64,000 nucleotides of DNA from Nostoc calcicola FACHB-3891 (GTDB taxonomy: Bacteria; Cyanobacteriota; Cyanobacteriia; Cyanobacteriales; Nostocaceae). The position numbers and the translations under genes are program-made. The stretch lies in the NCBI RefSeq assembly GCF_014697355.1, contig NZ_JACJRQ010000009.1:62001-126000 (forward strand), written 5' to 3'. The notes under the pieces are model-generated. The model ran no database searches. It saw only the letters and a list, made by a program, of their open reading frames with translations, and was not told the DNA's origin. Of the stretch, positions 1 to 9,179 are shown in pieces; position 1 is the stretch's first letter; each line of letters starts with the position of its first letter.

Positions 1-1129
1 ATGATAGCATCGCTAACCCATAAACCCATTGTGTTAGCGGAATCCCAATCAACATTTTAATGATAGTGGGGGCTGATAATTTGGCTATTGCTTGGTCATT
101 CGAGCGAACTACTTGCTGTATGCCTAACTCCAAAACGAGCATTAGCAAAAGTAATCCGACAATATAGACGCTATAACAGCCAAATAATAGAGATGCGGCT
201 TCCCATTTTGCTTCTAACAATGACTCTAAAACTAACATAATGACTGTAGTCGGAAACAAAATGCTAGAAACAGCTTCACTAACTATAGCCAACCAACGTG
301 GGTGATAAAGTCGAGAACAAAGTATCAAGCGTTTGAGAGAGTCTAGTAAGCCGAATAAATCAATTTCTTCACGATTAACTATTAATAAAGTAGGTACAAA
401 CTTAACCTGTAACCCATGTATTTTTAGGACATCGTGAATCATGAAATCTTCGCTTAAAGCTTGTGCCCACTTATCTAAAAGTTCAGTTTTGTGAAGCACT
501 TCTGTTTTCACAGCCAAAGTTCCGCCCCAAGGAATTTGGAAGAGAAACATTTGGACTACTGTGGATACATTGCCTATGTATCGCACTAAAGATCCCCAAT
601 TCTTACCTGTTGGTACATACCAACGGTTACCAGTTGTTGCGCCGACGTTAGTATCACCTAGAGGACTGACTAATTCTCGCAGCCAATTACGATGAACTAT
701 AGTATCAGCATCTACTAAAGCAACTACCTTATATGAATCGTCTAACTCACGAACAGCCTGTACTAGAGAACTGCATTTGAGACTACAATTATTGCGTACT
801 ATTCTCAAAGGACTGATTTGAACATTGGTTGCTTCCTGCTCCAGGATAGTTTCACTAGCAATTTTCCAAGCAGGATCTTCCTGACTATCAATAACTAACT
901 TTAAATCATACTGTGGGTAGTTCTGATTTAAGAGCGATCGCAAACAACTAGGCAAAAACGGATCGGCTCCCCGCAAACAAAGAATCACCGCTGTTTTAGG
1001 CAACTGCTCATCTGGTAATAAAGTTTTTGGAGATGAGCGCAGATACCAAAGAAAGATTAGCGTTAAACACACCTGAATAACCAGCCAACCCATCAAAGAC
1101 TTAGACAGAAATATTGCCAAATCTTCCAT
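1..1129 (-). CDS. hglT: HglT-like membrane glycosyltransferase (GT2/GT21), 3' end outside window
   Basis: The minus-strand frame opens at an ATG ending at 1129 and stays open for 376 codons to the left edge, so the C-terminus is missing. A hydrophobic N-terminal segment is followed by a GT-A domain with a DAD metal motif (LVDADT), a GNRWYVPTG acceptor-loop region, IPWGGTLA and the ALSEDF acid motif typical of ceramide-glucosyltransferase-like GT2/GT21 enzymes. At least two hydrophobic C-terminal segments follow. It would glucosylate the long-chain alcohol made by the hgl synthase at the cytoplasmic membrane. The name rests on gene order: in Anabaena 7120 hglT (all5341) lies at the same place relative to hgdA and hgdBC. 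Family assignment is firm; the hglT identity is inferred from synteny. Confidence 0.75.
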   Translation of the reverse strand, partial: MEDLAIFLSKSLMGWLVIQVCLTLIFLWYLRSSPKTLLPDEQLPKTAVILCLRGADPFLPSCLRSLLNQNYPQYDLKLVIDSQEDPAWKIASETILEQEATNVQISPLRIVRNNCSLKCSSLVQAVRELDDSYKVVALVDADTIVHRNWLRELVSPLGDTNVGATTGNRWYVPTGKNWGSLVRYIGNVSTVVQMFLFQIPWGGTLAVKTEVLHKTELLDKWAQALSEDFMIHDVLKIHGLQVKFVPTLLIVNREEIDLFGLLDSLKRLILCSRLYHPRWLAIVSEAVSSILFPTTVIMLVLESLLEAKWEAASLLFGCYSVYIVGLLLLMLVLELGIQQVVRSNDQAIAKLSAPTIIKMLIGIPLTQWVYGLAMLS

Positions 1130-1161
1130 TAAATTCTCCGAGAATGGGGCATGGGGTATGG

Positions 1162-1210
1162 GGAGTTAGGAGTTAGGAGTTAGGAGTTAGGAGTTAGGAG
1201 TTAGGAGTTA
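1162..1210. repeat. Heptameric short tandem repeat, 7 copies
   Basis: Seven perfect head-to-tail copies of GGAGTTA lie between the hglT-like gene and the DUF2141 gene. This is the short tandem heptamer class (STRR) common in heterocystous cyanobacteria. Confidence 0.9.
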
Positions 1211-1287
1211 AGAATTAATTATTCTCCTTGTGTCCGCAATCTCCCTCATCCCCCTCATCCCCCTCATCTCCCCCACTCCCCTTTGAT

Positions 1288-1755
1288 TTATGAATCCAAC
1301 GAGTATTTCATAATAATGTTGACTGTGGTATTTTTATTCACTACAAAACTGGCATCACGAAACTTGGGTGTGCCTGTTTGTATGGAGACAGTTGGATTTT
1401 TGGAAATGCCAAAACCTTCTGTGGGAATACCGAAAAAGTCTTTATTGAGTTTGCGATCGCCATTTTGATCGTCAACTACAGCAACAGCATAAGTTCCTGG
1501 TTTTAAACCAGAGAATTCTTTTGTTACAGAAGTGCCTGTAATCTTAGCACAGCCACTTTTAACTTCACTAGTATTACTCGTAGGAAATCCTTTTTCACCT
1601 CCAAAAACTCGGAAGCAAATCTCACCTTTTTGGTGACGAATTCCATTTACTACAACACTAAGTTTTGTTGCTGGCTCAGCATTCACTGTTTTCGCAAAGC
1701 TGATGCTTAGTAAACTAGCAAGCAAAAAATAAGATACTTGGGATATTTTCAGCAT
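1288..1755 (-). CDS. DUF2141 secreted protein
   Basis: Small exported protein of about 155 residues. I chose the ATG ending at 1755 because it puts a clean signal peptide first (basic start MLKISQ, hydrophobic run, cleavage near VNA-EPA); the longer frame to 1809 adds a polar stretch ahead of it. The mature part has the DUF2141 pattern: KGEICFRVF near the start, the paired cysteines in EICF and SGCAK, then LKPGTYAVAVVDDQNGDRKLNKDFFGIPTE read as separate blocks. Family function is unknown; the fold is beta-rich. It lies between two glycosyltransferases of the glycolipid island, in the same order as all5342 of Anabaena 7120, so a periplasmic role in glycolipid export or the envelope is possible but unproven. 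Confidence 0.8.
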   Translation of the reverse strand: MLKISQVSYFLLASLLSISFAKTVNAEPATKLSVVVNGIRHQKGEICFRVFGGEKGFPTSNTSEVKSGCAKITGTSVTKEFSGLKPGTYAVAVVDDQNGDRKLNKDFFGIPTEGFGISKNPTVSIQTGTPKFRDASFVVNKNTTVNIIMKYSLDS

Positions 1756-2019
1756 AATTTTGTACTCAAAAAGGGGTAATTTGGACATTGAAAAATTGCA
1801 TGAATTCAAAAGTAAAAATCAAAACAGATTTATTGAATACTGATAACAATTATTAACTGTTATGCTTCTAGTTTTTGATTTTTAGCTTTTGACTTGACCG
1901 CAAAATATTAATTCAAAGTGTGATTTTCTGCTCTGTAATCACAGCAAAATTCAAGTGCATGAACTACACTATTTAAATTTCAAAACTAGGCACATAGCCT
2001 GTTATAGTTCTGAATTCTG

Positions 2020-3021
2020 TTAGCGTAGCGGGGCGTAGCCCGTTCTGACTGCTGAATTCTCCTGTAATCCTCGTTGCCAATCTATTGCAAATATTTGCAA
2101 AACTTTTAGCAAATCTTTCAGTAGCAGATATTCTGTGCCTTTCAACTTTTGTTGTAGACTTCTATGACAACATAACCGTTCATACAAACTCAGGGGACTA
2201 GACCATATGGAGAAGAAATACTCCCATAATATTCTCCAATGTGGGAATAAAATTTTCCCTTTCTTTGCTGAATCAAACCACACTGCATACGCATAAAAAT
2301 CAGGTAATACACTGAATGAGGATGCTTGATTGTTGTTTGTAAACAACAAATAATTTGGGAAAAACATACTCATTGATTGTTGCGGATGACTTCTAGCAAA
2401 GAACAAGTATTCGGGTATTTCATAAAATCTACCCAAAAGACCAAGCCTTGACAATAAAATTCCATCTGCATTACCGTAACCACCCATAGGTGGTATTTTT
2501 TTCAGAACGCTAGCGCGAATTACGCCATAACATTGATAACATAAATGTTTAGTCAGTAATTCGTGAAAGCGATCGTGTGGTTTGAGAGAATCTGTCTTGA
2601 GTTTGATGTCGTAGTTTTGGAGAAACTTTCCTTGTTCGTCAATAAAATATACTTGGGTGTGGCACAAAATAATGGTAGGGTCTTGTTCGAGTACCTCAAT
2701 GCATTTGCTGATAAAATCAGGAGCATGTAGATCGTCATAAGCTGCCCATTTAAAATACTCACCCGAAGACAATTCCAAGACACGATTAAAGTTACCAGCG
2801 CAGCCAATATTATGGTCATTACGGTAGTAACGAACACGTTGGTCTTGCTTGGCGTATGCTCTACAAATTTCCTCAGTTTTATCTGTAGATGCGTTATCTG
2901 AAATAATTAGTTCAAAATCTTCAAAAGTTTGAGCCAAGAGTGAATCTATGGCTTGTTGAAGAAATTTTTCACCATTGTATACAGGTAATCCAATACTCAA
3001 TCGTGGCTGATTGCTACTCAT
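2020..3021 (-). CDS. GT2 family glycosyltransferase
   Basis: Cytosolic GT-A fold glycosyltransferase of 333 residues. The start is set at the ATG ending at 3021 (MSSNQPRLSIGLPVYNG), because family members begin just before the SIGLPVYNGE strand; seven extra codons are open upstream. SDNASTDKT binds the nucleotide sugar, and AAYDDLH carries the DxD-type acid pair. The C-terminal tail (AVRTGYAPLR) is written by a dispersed palindromic repeat at 2020-2050, so the gene may have been extended by that repeat. It sits between DUF2141 and the HgdA-like epimerase on the same strand. Donor and acceptor cannot be read from the sequence; glycolipid or envelope polysaccharide are both possible. Confidence 0.85.
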   Translation of the reverse strand: MSSNQPRLSIGLPVYNGEKFLQQAIDSLLAQTFEDFELIISDNASTDKTEEICRAYAKQDQRVRYYRNDHNIGCAGNFNRVLELSSGEYFKWAAYDDLHAPDFISKCIEVLEQDPTIILCHTQVYFIDEQGKFLQNYDIKLKTDSLKPHDRFHELLTKHLCYQCYGVIRASVLKKIPPMGGYGNADGILLSRLGLLGRFYEIPEYLFFARSHPQQSMSMFFPNYLLFTNNNQASSFSVLPDFYAYAVWFDSAKKGKILFPHWRILWEYFFSIWSSPLSLYERLCCHRSLQQKLKGTEYLLLKDLLKVLQIFAIDWQRGLQENSAVRTGYAPLR

Positions 3022-3096
3022 ATAAAACAAGTATTCACACAATCTGTGGATTATTTTAAGCTCAATTACAGCAAATTGTTAGTCAAATGCAACGTC

Positions 3097-3213
3097 AGAA
3101 TTCAGGAGTCAGAATTCAGAATTCAGGAGTCAGAAGTCAGAATTCAGGAGTCAGAATTCAGAATTCAGAATTCAGGAGTCAGAAGTCAGAATTCAGGAGT
3201 CAGAAGTCAGAAT
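3097..3213. repeat. Heptameric tandem repeat array, more than 16 units
   Basis: About 16.7 consecutive 7-mers of the form AG[AG]A[AG]TC (AGAATTC, AGGAGTC, AGAAGTC in mixed order) fill the gap between the GT2 gene and the HgdA-like gene. The chance open frame across it is not a gene. Confidence 0.9.
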
Positions 3214-3328
3214 AATTTGATACCCAAGTTGAATAATTTCAAGGAAATCAAGAAGCAACAACACACTTACTTGATTTTCTAACTCTTCTAACTCCCTCAT
3301 CCCCCCCCACTCCCCACTCCCCACTCCC

Positions 3329-4333
3329 CTACTTAATCAAATTTTCAATCTCCGTTTTTTGCAGCCATTCATGTGTACGCTGCATACCTTCTTCTAGATC
3401 AATTGTTGGTTTATAATTTAACAGGTTTTGGGCTTTAGCAATGGAACACGCATAGGGACGACTCATAAAATCTACAGATTCCGGTAAAATATCGGCTTTT
3501 TTCCGAAAAAGTTTTTGTCCTTGAGCGCGTAGCTTGAGAAACAATTTCATTTCATCTTTTGGTAACGAAAGAGGTGCTGGTAAACCTTCCATTGCTGCTA
3601 AGCGCATGAAGTACTCTTTCCAAGAAGTTTCTTGTCCGTCGGTGATATTAAATATTTCTCCGTAAGTCTGTTTTTCTATCGCTAGAAAGATGCCATCAAT
3701 CAGGTTGTCTATATACACATGATTGATTACTCCTTTACCATCGTTGGCATAGGCGAATAATTTTTGGCGCATCATTAGAATTGGTTTGACTATCCAAGGA
3801 ATACTTCCAGGTCCGTAAATATCACCGGCTCGAATGATAATAATACCAAAATTTGGCGGATTATTTAATTCTAAAAGTGCTGTTTCTGCTTCTATTTTTG
3901 TTTGACAGTAGGGATTATTTTCACCAGAAAGTAACCCGGTTTCTGTAACACCATCAGAATAGTTGAAACCATAGACCATTACACTGGATAGATGCACAAA
4001 AGTTTTAACACCTGCAAGTTTCGCGGCTTTAGCGATGTTAACAGCACCGCTAACATTGACATCACGAAAATAGTTAATTGAACCAGCTTCTTGAGCAATT
4101 TGCTCTGTATGTAAAACGATGTCTATTCCCTGACAAGCTTTTTGGGCAATATTGGGATCGGTGATACTACCAGTAATCACTTCAACGCCTAAATCTTGAG
4201 CTTTTTTGTTCTGTTCTGTGGAAGTTTGTAATCCACGGACTTTTATTCCTTGGGCTATGGCTAATTCGGCTGTACGCAAGCCGATAAATTCATTAATTCC
4301 GGTAATCAGGAGAGTTTGGTTTTGGAGGTTCAT
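3329..4333 (-). CDS. hgdA: NAD-dependent epimerase/dehydratase, HgdA-like
   Basis: Extended short-chain dehydrogenase of 334 residues. The N-terminal Rossmann motif is TGINEFIG, a variant of TGxxGxxG in which the middle glycine is replaced. The catalytic pair is in NPYCQTK (YxxxK) with the Ser of HLSSVMVYG upstream, and RAGDIYGPG is the usual substrate-loop block. In Anabaena 7120 the gene beside hgdC/hgdB encodes a UDP-galactose 4-epimerase, HgdA, needed for a correct glycolipid layer; the arrangement here is the same, with 100 bp to the DevC-like gene. Family is sure; the symbol rests on position and on my knowledge of the 7120 locus. Confidence 0.75.
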   Translation of the reverse strand: MNLQNQTLLITGINEFIGLRTAELAIAQGIKVRGLQTSTEQNKKAQDLGVEVITGSITDPNIAQKACQGIDIVLHTEQIAQEAGSINYFRDVNVSGAVNIAKAAKLAGVKTFVHLSSVMVYGFNYSDGVTETGLLSGENNPYCQTKIEAETALLELNNPPNFGIIIIRAGDIYGPGSIPWIVKPILMMRQKLFAYANDGKGVINHVYIDNLIDGIFLAIEKQTYGEIFNITDGQETSWKEYFMRLAAMEGLPAPLSLPKDEMKLFLKLRAQGQKLFRKKADILPESVDFMSRPYACSIAKAQNLLNYKPTIDLEEGMQRTHEWLQKTEIENLIK

Positions 4334-4433
4334 AGAGGAAAGTTATACCAATTTTGGATTTTAGATTTTGGATTTTGGATTCAAGTTTTGGTTTGATGTC
4401 ACACCCAGGCGTCCAGAAGAAGGGAGTGATTGT

Positions 4434-5612
4434 TTAGAAAATATCTCCTGGGTCTGCGGAACGGAGTTTATTGATGGCGAGTCCTCCGGAAGTTATACAC
4501 ATTAAAACTGTTGATGTTAAGACCAGTAGTGCATTGTTAGTGGTCATAACTATTGGCAATTTAGTTGCTTCCATTGCAAAATCGTATAACAATATGGAAG
4601 TAATAAAGCCTGGAATATAACCTAAAATTGCCAAGATTAAAGCTTGTTGAAATACCACGTTCAACAGATATGTATTGGCATAACCTATGGCTTTTAATGT
4701 GGCATAAGCAACGAACTGTGTGGCAATATTGCTGTAAAGAATTTGATAGACGATTACTACACCAACAACAGAAGCCATTGTCAACATCAGGTTAAGTATA
4801 AAACCAATAGGCGTTCTGACAGACCAATATTTCTTCTCAAAATCGATAAAGCCTTGGCGTGTAAAAACTTGGACATCGTTTGGCAAACTTACCTGCAAAT
4901 CTTTTAGCACTGTTTGTGCATCAGTACCAGGTTTGAGGGTTATCAAACCGACATCTATCATATCTGCCGGACGAGTATTAGGATTTATCCTCAGGAAGGT
5001 TGAGTCACTCACAACTAAGTTGCCATCTACCCCAAAGGAAGGCCCTAAACTGAATAAACCACCAATTCTGACTTTATAGCCAATTAATGAATTATAGGGA
5101 AATATTTCAATTGTCTGGTCTGTATTGCCGGCATTAAATTGTTCTGCTATTGGACCAAATTCTGTGCGAGAACTTCTGTCAAAAAGCATGACATCGGGAA
5201 TTTTGAGTTTATCTAAGTTGTTCTCAATTTCTGCGATGTTCATCACGGGTCTGCCTGGGTCGAAACCAATAACATATATGGAATATTTCTCACCAGTAGC
5301 CGGATTTTTTAGTTTGGCAAATTGCAAATACATGGGGCTAACTGACTCTACGCCATTAAACCCCAAAGTTTGATACAAACGAGTCCGCGAAAAGCTTTGA
5401 TTGGAGGTCAAAGATTTATATTGCGAACTAACTAAAAATAAATCTCCTTTGAGATTTTGATGCACTGCTGTTGCACTAGAATAAAGAGCATCTTGAAAAC
5501 CAAGTTGCACAAACATCAACAGCACAATAAAACCAATCCCGGCTACAGCTATTACTAAACGAACTTTTTGCTGGGCTAGCTGTAGCCATGCTAAAGGAAT
5601 TTTAAAATTCAT
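4434..5612 (-). CDS. hgdC: DevC-like ABC transporter permease (HgdC)
   Basis: Permease of 392 residues of the MacB/FtsX type used by cyanobacterial DevBCA exporters. A first membrane helix at about 18-38 (VRLVIAVAGIGFIVLLMFV) is followed by a large periplasmic domain to about residue 265, then three helices, ending in the DevC-type tail LRSADPGDIF. The DevB-like adaptor gene lies 264 bp upstream on the same strand. In heterocysts this type of pair exports glycolipid across the cell wall through the TolC-like HgdD. No ATP-binding subunit gene lies in this window, so the energising ATPase must be encoded elsewhere or shared. Confidence 0.88.
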   Translation of the reverse strand: MNFKIPLAWLQLAQQKVRLVIAVAGIGFIVLLMFVQLGFQDALYSSATAVHQNLKGDLFLVSSQYKSLTSNQSFSRTRLYQTLGFNGVESVSPMYLQFAKLKNPATGEKYSIYVIGFDPGRPVMNIAEIENNLDKLKIPDVMLFDRSSRTEFGPIAEQFNAGNTDQTIEIFPYNSLIGYKVRIGGLFSLGPSFGVDGNLVVSDSTFLRINPNTRPADMIDVGLITLKPGTDAQTVLKDLQVSLPNDVQVFTRQGFIDFEKKYWSVRTPIGFILNLMLTMASVVGVVIVYQILYSNIATQFVAYATLKAIGYANTYLLNVVFQQALILAILGYIPGFITSILLYDFAMEATKLPIVMTTNNALLVLTSTVLMCITSGGLAINKLRSADPGDIF

Positions 5613-5876
5613 GGATTTATTTGTTATTTGTCAAGGAATTTTAGATTTTGGATTTTAGATTTTAGATTGACCCATACCCTATTCGTTGCTCTGAATAAAC
5701 AATTTTAGATTTGAGATTTGTTCGACGTAGCTTGCTTCTCGTAGAGCGATTATCAATTCCTTTGCTCTAAAGCTTTTTTAAATTTTGGATTTTTAATCTT
5801 CAATCCAAAATCCAAAATTTAAAATCTAAAATTTGGTCATTAGTGATTCGTAAATGACTAATAACTAATGCCCAGA

Positions 5877-7082
5877 CTAAATCTGAATGGCAACATCTAC
5901 TTGCAAGTTGGTTAAACGCGCCACTCGTTCGCTATCTGCACGGTTATCGATGGAGATTTTCACCTCAACTATTCTGCGGTCTGTGTCTGAACCTGGGTTG
6001 AGGCTGAAGATGTTTTGTTTGTCAACTTGCCAACCAATTTCTTTAACGGTTCCTTTTAATGTTCCATTAAATGCAGTGCTGGTAATGGTGGCTTTTTGTC
6101 CGATACGCACTTTTTGAACGTCGGTTTGATACACCTCTGCAATCACATACATTTGTGATGTCTTACCTATCTCAGCAAATCCTGTGCTAGTACTGATTAC
6201 TTCTCCGGTTTTGGCATGAATTTTCAAGATTTTGCCGTTGATGGGAGATTTAATGTAACTTAAATCCAAGTCTGCTTTTGCTTGTTGAACGGAAGTTGTT
6301 GCACTGTTGACTTCAGTTTGTGCGACTTGAACATCTACGCTACGCACTTCGCTAATACTCTTGAGTTGGGCTTGTGCTTGCTTGAGTTGTTCTTGGTATG
6401 TGCCTTGGGTGCGTTGTTTGGTGGCTTGGGCTTCTGTGAGTTGCTGTTGTGTAGTTTTGAGTTGCAAAGCTTTGCTGTCTGCTACGGAAGCTGCGATCGC
6501 ACCTTGTTTATATAATTGCTGATAGCGATTGTTTTCAGCTTGGGCATTGTCTACTTCTGCCTGGACACGGGCGATTGTCGCTTCTTGGGTAGCAATGTCC
6601 CCTTTATATTGGGACTCTAAACGAGCGATCGCTGCTTTTTGAGCATCAATGTCTCCGGTTTTCGCCCCAGATTTCACCTGCGCTAGTTTAGCTTTAGCAA
6701 CTTGCAGTTGGTCTACAGCCTGTTGCAAAGCCGTTTTAGCCCGACCATAAGTTTCCAGATACGCTAATAATTGCCCAGCCTTAACTGCATCTCCTTCTTT
6801 GATTAACAGTTTTTCGACTCGCACACCGTTATTAGCATTGGGAGCATTCAAAGAAGTAACTTCACCGTCTGGCTGCAAACGTCCTAAAGCTGTGACAGCA
6901 ACTTTTGTCGGGGTGGTTTTTGTCGGGGTTGCTGGCGATATCTCAACTTTAGCTTTCGGCCAAAACGATGCCAAACTATATAAAGCGATTAATCCGGCCG
7001 CTAAGGTGAGAGAAGCTGCTAAAATTATCCGCGATCGAACAACGGATTTTGTGAATAATCGGCTTTCTTTATTTACTGCCAT
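5877..7082 (-). CDS. hgdB: DevB-like periplasmic adaptor (membrane fusion protein, HgdB)
   Basis: HlyD/DevB-family adaptor of 401 residues. One N-terminal membrane helix (IILAASLTLAAGLIALYSLA, about 19-38) is followed by a barrel-sandwich half-motif (VTALGRLQP, LLIKEGDAVKAGQLLAYLE), a long Ala/Gln-rich coiled coil of about 150 residues with duplicated ATIARVQAE-like heptads, the second lipoyl half (SPINGKILKIHAKTGE) and a beta-barrel (TSTAFNGTLKGTVKEIGW). It would bridge the HgdC permease to an outer-membrane TolC-like pore. It heads the minus-strand export genes and is divergent from the synthase operon, separated by 2.1 kb. Confidence 0.88.
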   Translation of the reverse strand: MAVNKESRLFTKSVVRSRIILAASLTLAAGLIALYSLASFWPKAKVEISPATPTKTTPTKVAVTALGRLQPDGEVTSLNAPNANNGVRVEKLLIKEGDAVKAGQLLAYLETYGRAKTALQQAVDQLQVAKAKLAQVKSGAKTGDIDAQKAAIARLESQYKGDIATQEATIARVQAEVDNAQAENNRYQQLYKQGAIAASVADSKALQLKTTQQQLTEAQATKQRTQGTYQEQLKQAQAQLKSISEVRSVDVQVAQTEVNSATTSVQQAKADLDLSYIKSPINGKILKIHAKTGEVISTSTGFAEIGKTSQMYVIAEVYQTDVQKVRIGQKATITSTAFNGTLKGTVKEIGWQVDKQNIFSLNPGSDTDRRIVEVKISIDNRADSERVARLTNLQVDVAIQI

Positions 7083-9179
7083 ATTTTGATTCCAATTCTT
7101 ACTAGGGGATAGCTGAAATGGCTATATTTAGTCGATAACGAATAATAATTCAGAATTCAGAATTCAGAATTCAGAATTCAGAAAGAGTTTAGTATGGTTG
7201 CTATATTGATTAATCAAATGTTTTCCCGATTCTTTAAATTTTTTTACTCTTTGAAGTTCTGATGCTTGTCTTAAAAAGTGACGCTCCTGCGTCGCTAATG
7301 CTGCGCTAACAGAGTGGAGGTTTCCTCCAATCTAACTTTTCGCTGGGATGAACTGCGCCAATAGCGAAAAATGCCGCTAATAATTCTGAATTCTGACTCC
7401 TGAATTCTGAATTGTTATGGTTGTGTTACTGGAAAGCTTCTTTAGTTATATCGTCATTTGTCCTTGAATCCAGTAGCGTAAAATACAATAGTGCTAGCCA
7501 GAAAATTTAGCTCTCAAGAATAATGAAGCGCCGAAAAATTAACTAAAAAACTTGAATAAGCTTGTTCTTAATTATGACGAAAATTTTTTCATTTGTCAAC
7601 CATTTAACTTTGTACAAATCCTGATTTGACCGTCAAAACAATTTTCATTTTTAGTTCCTATCATCGTAGGTATACACTACAAACAGCTTCAAATTCCAGC
7701 CTTTTAGCATCAGTTAATAGTGGTTACACAATAAAATTAGTAACAAATTATTATTAACGATGTTGTGTCCGAACGGACATTATCCCGTTTCCCGACAAGT
7801 GTGGAGGGCACGGCAGTGCCGTGCCCCTACACCTGGCGATATAATGTTGTACCGCATCTGAATAGAACTCCTATATACTGAATTTTGCTAACAACATCTT
7901 AATGCGATCGCACTCAGACGTGTTTTTCAACTGAAAAGGTTGATTGAGTTAAACTTTAGCAGTCTTTAGCACAAGCGAAGCCTATTGGATTATGTTTATC
8001 ATGCAACATATTCAAAATTGACAATTGCTTTATAGATAACTATTTTGCTTTTTATTTACATTTATATTAAAGACTCATCAAAAACATTAATTGAATTATG
8101 ATATTTCCCTGAACAAAATACTTATGTCTATTCAATCTATAAATGTGTTCATGTAATGATTACTTAACAGCCAACAAATTGATACTGTTATTTTTAGTTA
8201 AGTAAGTCGGCGCTTAAATGTAGGGTGCGTTATGCCGTAGGCTAACGTACCATCAACAATCCAAGGTACGTTGGGCGGCGCTATATACTAAAAGAATTCT
8301 TGTTATTTATACATTTTGGGAGTTGTGAATTATACTAAAATGCCAAATTGTAGGCAAAATAGATATCAACAATAATCTAGTTCTTTATAAAAAAAGTTTA
8401 AAGTAATCATTTAGTTTATATAAAGTATGTTAGTCTTTTTATTAATTCAACGCTTAAAAGTTGTGAGGTCAATTAGTTATTTAATTAAGATTTTGAAGGT
8501 AAAAATAACTAAATATAACTGCTTGGTAATCACCTTGCGAACGTTTAATTAGTTTTTTACATTGCATAAATTTGGATTAAAGGTGATGTTTTCTGTAACG
8601 AACTTGTCAACTTTCCTGGGTCGAATCCCCTAAAATGTATTATCCTGGACGTTGAAACTGGCTATGACATTTATCAAGACACAGAACGTTGTCATTAATA
8701 CCAGCTACCTTGTTGCGGTTAGGCTTGATAATGAAACTATTGCGGACGAAAAAAACGTTTCTGTTCTCTTAGCTACTCTTCAATTTCTACTGTTCAGCAG
8801 GATACCATTGTTCAAAATATTAACCATCACCGGAATTCTGGATTTTGGATTATTTTTTGGATTGATGTCTGACTTGTTTCGGGTGTAAAAAATCTCAAAT
8901 TTTAAATCTAAAATCCAAAATCTAAAATCCAAAATTGGTTGATTGCCACAATTTCAAGAATCAAGCGTTGCATAACATTTTTACACGATCGCTGTGTGCC
9001 AAAATTGCCTGTAAATCTAAGGCTTTATTAGGGCAGTATGTGTCGTGTGGTGTTGATTGGAAGAAAAGCATTTAGCGCAGATAAGGTAGCTAAGTGCTGA
9101 CTAGAAAAGAGATTTTGATTAATTTAGTAGGCAACAGAAATTACTGTATCTACGCAATCCACAGTACTCACTATGCCCT
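7083..9179. other. 2.1 kb gene-free region between export genes and the synthase operon
   Basis: No convincing gene. The stretch holds a five-copy AGAATTC heptamer array (about 7148-7183), a palindrome at 7806-7826 (GGGCACGGCA arms), a short palindromic repeat near 8222-8285 with GTACGTT-type arms, and a TTTTGGATT-type AT repeat near 8835-8935. Both flanking transcription units read outward, so their promoters should lie here. I could not place a convincing NtcA box (GTA-N8-TAC) or an unambiguous -35/-10 pair. An open frame at 8652-8888 is made partly of repeat sequence and is not supported. Confidence 0.6.
7806..7826. repeat. Palindromic dispersed repeat
   Basis: Ten-base perfect arms (GGGCACGGCA / TGCCGTGCCC) around a single central base, a form common in intergenic DNA of Nostocales. 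A degenerate relative occurs near 46747-46760. Confidence 0.8.

Noticed and set aside
8600..8640. GGGTCGAATCCCC resembling a tRNA T-arm
   Set aside because: No matching acceptor, D-arm or anticodon arm can be folded around it.
8652..8888. 78-residue open frame upstream of hglE
   Set aside because: It runs through AT repeat DNA, has no clear ribosome site and no recognisable domain.
7083..9179. NtcA box (GTA-N8-TAC) ahead of hglE
   Set aside because: Only poorly spaced half-sites were seen, so no claim is made.
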